Assembly: GCA_000697055.1 (NCBI GenBank) | Contig: JNDT01001852.1 | Span: 1-24,403, forward strand | Length of the DNA: 24,403 nucleotides | Origin: Saksenaea vasiformis B4078 | Taxonomy: Eukaryota > Mucoromycota > Mucoromycetes > Mucorales > Saksenaeaceae | Direction of reading: 5' to 3' | Shown: piece after piece, positions 20,980-24,403 of the stretch | How the letters are laid out: every line of letters starts with the position of its first letter | Position numbering within the stretch: the first letter of the stretch is position 1 | Program-made: the position numbers and the translations under genes | The notes under the pieces: generated by a model | Seen by the model: only the letters and a program-made list of their open reading frames with translations | The model's database searches: none | What the model was told of the DNA's origin: nothing

Positions 20980-21254
20980 GGCAAACAATACAGCAATTTC
21001 GATCATTGGTAGGACTGCTTACTTTTTCATTCTTCCATGCACAAGCCATGCGGTCTCTTAAAGTATGGGCTTTTGAAGCTCGTAAATCCTTTGCCTTCAT
21101 AGTAGGAATACAAACGGATATTCAAAGGATACCGTTGTGAAAGAGAATTGTTTATAATAGAAAAAACAGGGATGAACCGAAAGGTCTGCCCATGTACATT
21201 AAGCAGTCTCTAATGAAATGTATGCTTTGTGTGTGCCACAAGAGCTACTTCCAT

Positions 21255-22930
21255 CTATGCCATTTCTTTCACCACAGCGTCATTAAATAGTTCACTTTCG
21301 TCCAAGTACATGTGATGCCCTAATCGTACAATTTGAGTTTAAGTTGCGATCGTTCCTCATTGTCTTACCGCCAGGAATACGGATGACTTTGGTGGGAACT
21401 GACATATTTTTGCTGGCCTGTGCGGCTGCCCGATAATCCATCCAATCTATCAATATTAAGCGCTTGTCAGATTTCGTAAAGGAGTCGTCAATCGTTACCT
21501 CGTTCTCCATAAATAAATACTGTAGGCATCTGAAGTTGTGCAAGTCGATGGAATAATGGCTTTCGCGCATATGCACCCGGTGATAGGACACCTGCTAATG
21601 CGTATTCACCCGAGCCAGTAGATGACGTGATATGGTACCTTGATAACGTCAAATTAAGATATATGCTTATTATATTTGATCACTTACACGTAGTCGTAAA
21701 GATCATGTCGTTCTTCTAGTGTAAGGTGAGCAAAACGACTGGAAGTGTACCTGTTCACCAATCTTGCGCGCAAGTGTGTGAATAAAACTTTGGGGGTAGA
21801 GATTTAAGTTACCTGGCGCCCAAAGGTCCACTGAATCGTACGATGCTCATAGGTGTGATATTACGATCCCAGAGATAACGTACCCACTCAGGGATACGCC
21901 TTGCCGGTATTCTCACAGCGGTTTCCGCTGTAGCAGCCTCCGCTTGCAGTGATGCATTCAGCTCCGCTGCTTCCCTATCTAGCAGTTCATGGGGAGGCTT
22001 GGTCTCCCGCACCGGTTCCTCAGATGGCGCTTGTGCTATACCGGCTAGAAATTACAGTAGAGATATTAGCTTCCTGTATTAATACCAGTTCGCATACCTG
22101 GAGAGACTAGTATCAATTTTTCGACCCGTGTTGGATGTCTTAAAGCATAACAAACTGCGAAATAGCCTCCCAGCGAATGACCCATTAACGTCATTTTTTC
22201 CAGTCCAACTTTCTGTCGCCAGTCTTCTAGCGATTGAACGAAGTGATCCTCAACCTAACCAAGCGACTAAGTACCAATACAACATTATTTCTGACAACTT
22301 ACTTCCTCAACGATTTCTTCCCACGTTTCGTTCTTTTTGGGAGCGATAGTCCATTTCGGCCTTGAGCTTCGACCCATTCCAAGCCAATCTAAAATCACGT
22401 AAGCAAAAATGTACCATCGATAATCAACTGTAAACACAACGTACCAATTGCAAATAATCGCCACCCAGGTACTTGGCTCATGGCAAAGTAATTTCTAACG
22501 GAGTGTTAAGCACAATTACATCTTCATTGATACCGTACTTATAAAAGAAGCCTAATCCGGCGCCGTATCCGTGACAAACTACCATATTTTTTGTTCCATC
22601 TTCTTGAACAGGTTCAAATTGGGTATTTTCTTGGAGCGTGAACGGAGGACCGCCGGGTTGTTGTCGAAGATAGAGCGTATTGATCAACCGCTGAGAGTGT
22701 AAATCTCGTTGATTATCCAATGGTACTTTCATGAGCTGGCCCAGTAATGGTGTGGCATTTGGTTGCGCTGTGTAGATCCGGTGAAGCAAACGAGCTTCTG
22801 CAATGGCAGAAGTACGATCCGATCGATGCCACCAATTGCGGATAAAGTTAAGGTACGTAGTTGGAGGAATGACGGCAGGTAATGAAGGCAAGATAGTGAG
22901 AGGATCACTGGAAGTATTTAACTCGGCCAT
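21255..22930 (-). CDS. alpha/beta hydrolase, ABHD4/5 - Cld1/Ict1 type
   Basis: Serine hydrolase of the family that includes animal ABHD4/ABHD5 and yeast cardiolipin deacylase Cld1 and acyltransferase Ict1; probably acts on phospholipids or lysophospholipids at mitochondria or lipid droplets. Nine exons give 424 aa. Introns are 22495-22538, 22389-22444, 22255-22302, 22045-22097, 21763-21812, 21639-21687, 21447-21498 and 21320-21368. [13 protein letters not shown] is the oxyanion-side motif, followed by [13 protein letters not shown]. The nucleophile elbow is MGHSLGG (S203). An acidic residue for the triad is in ERDWMD (D378 or D381). The His lies in HHMYLD (405-410), which is also the H-X4-D acyltransferase-type motif of this family. 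ABHD5 lacks the nucleophilic Ser, so the Ser here argues for an active enzyme. The start is ATG 22928-22930 (good ATGG context). The frame is open 210 nt further upstream, with a hydrophobic stretch but no better ATG. Substrate not predictable. Confidence 0.9.
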
Positions 22931-23254
22931 GACAAACAATATGAAAAGGATCAAAGAACGATGAAATGTCTTGTGAAGAATGCATGATATGATCAAGCGA
23001 CCGGAAGCTAATTTTCCGGCCCGAGCGAAAGCGAAACGGTTGATTTCGGAGAGTAATGATTCATACTGTGAAGTTGAAAATGAGTTTGCGCCGCCTAAAA
23101 TGACTTTTTGCGTCATACGAGAACTTACCGATGCGAACACCTAAAAGATCGATCAGTTAAATTGTTCTAAGCTTCACCTATCTCATGACAAGCTTACCGT
23201 AAAAATCCTAATCGCCTCGAAAGGGGAACCCGTGTTCGTTACGGTGATTTCTTT
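22931..23254 (-). other. spacer between the hydrolase start and the Fanzor-like stop
   Basis: Leader of the hydrolase gene and 3' flank of the nuclease gene on the same strand. It has two well-formed introns by inspection: 23141-23197 (GTAAGC...TTTTAG) and 23095-23128 (GTAAGT...TTTTAG), bracketing a 12-nt possible micro-exon at 23129-23140. They may be leader introns of the hydrolase transcript. Spliced together, the second frame stays open from the nuclease 3' end for about 45 codons. In bacterial TnpB systems and Fanzors the guide RNA derives from the element's 3' end, so this is where one would be sought. No terminal repeat could be identified. Confidence 0.4.
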
Positions 23255-24403
23255 TCATTGTGATCGTGGCCTTGAAAAACGCTGTGGTCTTCCTTCTCCG
23301 GCCCAGATCGACGCGGAAATTGCGAACATATTCTTACTCGCATTGACATCCCTCTGCCACAACATTCCACAGTGTTTGCAAACTAGAATGCTATGATGAG
23401 GGGCACCGTCCGCTGTAGTTACCTTTTCCAGTGTTTGATTATTGCAGTTGTGACATATCTATGAACAGCTTTAACGTCGTATTCGATGTATATAGTGGTA
23501 CCTGAGATGTCAGATATTCGTCCATCTTCACTGCAATTAGTTCTCCTCTCCGTTCTCTTCTTTTTAACGTCTCACACAGCTTCCCTACAACTCCTGGCCG
23601 GTGTCCTTTGAACTTCATGCCGTCCTTTCCGAACATAGCATCACCAAATACTATTAACGGCATCTTGTTTGTCTTTTCATATACTAAGGTTTTCACTTTC
23701 TTATGCCTTTGCAACGAGTTAGCGATGCTCGCATTGCTGATATGGGTGGATTTAATCTACTAGCAATCCAGCCTGGTTAAACAAGTTTAGTCGGCTACTC
23801 ATACCTGTTGCTTTTTCTCTTATCTTCTCGTCTCTTGCGGTTTTTCTTTCGCTTTTTACGGTTCCGCTTGGTATGCTTCCGCCTTTTCCGATTATATTTT
23901 TTCCCGCCTGTTACCAATATGTTTGCCATCTCTTCAGCCGCCCGCTGGCGACCCTGGTAATTGCGAAACCGTGCTTCAGCCCTTGATGGCCCGTAGAATG
24001 CAAATAAGACGTTCAGATGTCGAAAAATGCACCGAACGTAGTCATTGTAAGATTCAACGTCTTGTGTCTTCCCGGTCTCCAAATCTGTCTCGATTGCTTC
24101 AATTCCAGCCGCCTTCTTTTCCGATTGAAGTTGTTTTTGTCGCAGTGGTGACCCTGTATACGTGTAATACTCCCGCGTAGAGCATCAACGGGTTCATATG
24201 GGTTACTTCCATCTCCATATGCAGCCGTGAATACTTGTGATCGCCCAGGATCAACAGCGCACGGTTTGAAATGGTCATTGACTTCTTCTTGAGTGAAGTC
24301 TCCAGGAGTCAGCTCTGTGTCCAGAGTTTCCAGTTCAGCCTTCTTCGATTTTCTTGCAAACAGAAAATCAACTGCAAATCCATCCGAATTGATCTGGTTC
24401 GTG
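23255..24403 (-). CDS. TnpB/Fanzor-like RNA-guided nuclease, 3' part, possibly disrupted
   Basis: Eukaryotic homologue of the transposon nuclease TnpB (Fanzor), a family whose members cut DNA under guidance of a transposon-encoded RNA. Only the C-terminal part lies in the window; the 5' end is beyond 24403. RuvC-I is CAVDPGRSQVF with its Asp, followed by AAYGDGSNPY. Then come a YGPSRAEARFRNYQGRQRA segment, GGKKYNRKRR and a strongly basic tract, PLIVFGDAMFG, and RuvC-II KMDEYLTSQ with its Glu. The zinc ribbon is CHNC...CKHC, and RuvC-III is WQRDVNASKN with its Asp. Introns at 23459-23501 and 23737-23804 join these in phase. One break: near 24185-24195 the frame shifts by one base and a TGA (24185-24187) lies in the downstream frame. 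A 53-nt GT-AG segment (24154-24206) would splice both out in phase. Otherwise no decay is visible. Family membership is firm; activity is not. Confidence 0.88.

Noticed and set aside
24154..24206. Treating the break near 24190 as an intron of about 20 or 36 nt
   Set aside because: The 20-nt version is too short to splice, and the 36-nt version gives the wrong phase; only the 53-nt version restores the frame.

Overview
This window is nuclear DNA of a filamentous fungus, most likely an early-diverging lineage such as Mucoromycota. Every gene is cut by many short spliceosomal introns (about 40-68 nt, nearly all GT-AG), and intergenic gaps are short. The gene set includes a fungal conventional kinesin, dynactin p150, a CMTR1-type cap methyltransferase, PUS10 (absent from budding yeast) and a TnpB/Fanzor-like gene of the type I associate with Mucorales. 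The lineage is an inference from gene content. I joined exons by hand; in every complete gene the exon lengths sum to a multiple of three.

Layout, left to right. 1-2274: AT-rich, no supported gene, with a cluster of TGTCAT/ATGACA repeats. 2275-5555 (-): conventional kinesin, 12 exons, 911 aa, one GC-AG intron. About 6081-6840 (+): decayed arrestin-like relic. 7366-12377 (-): dynactin p150/Glued, 19 exons, about 1394 aa. 12378-14122: divergent spacer with an unrecognised broken reading frame (12587-13252). 14123-15438 (+): ribonuclease H2 subunit B, 10 exons, 285 aa. 15591-17540 (-): cap-1 mRNA 2'-O-methyltransferase, 10 exons, 497 aa. 18178-18977 (+): Vma12/TMEM199 V-ATPase assembly factor, 218 aa. 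19001-20979 (-): PUS10 pseudouridine synthase, 9 exons, 521 aa. 21255-22930 (-): ABHD4/5-Cld1-type alpha/beta hydrolase, 9 exons, 424 aa. 23255-24403 (-): 3' part of a TnpB/Fanzor-like RNA-guided nuclease gene that runs off the right edge.

The left half pairs two microtubule transport genes on one strand: kinesin-1 (plus-end motor) and the p150 arm of dynactin (dynein cofactor). The middle is nucleic-acid housekeeping: RNase H2B, cap methylation, tRNA pseudouridylation. The rest is organelle and lipid work (V-ATPase assembly, an acylglycerol or phospholipid hydrolase).

The most unusual element is the Fanzor-like gene. It retains the RuvC-I Asp, RuvC-II Glu, a paired-Cys zinc ribbon and the RuvC-III Asp, but carries a frameshift plus a stop at about 24185-24195. 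That damage lies wholly inside a possible in-phase 53-nt GT-AG intron.
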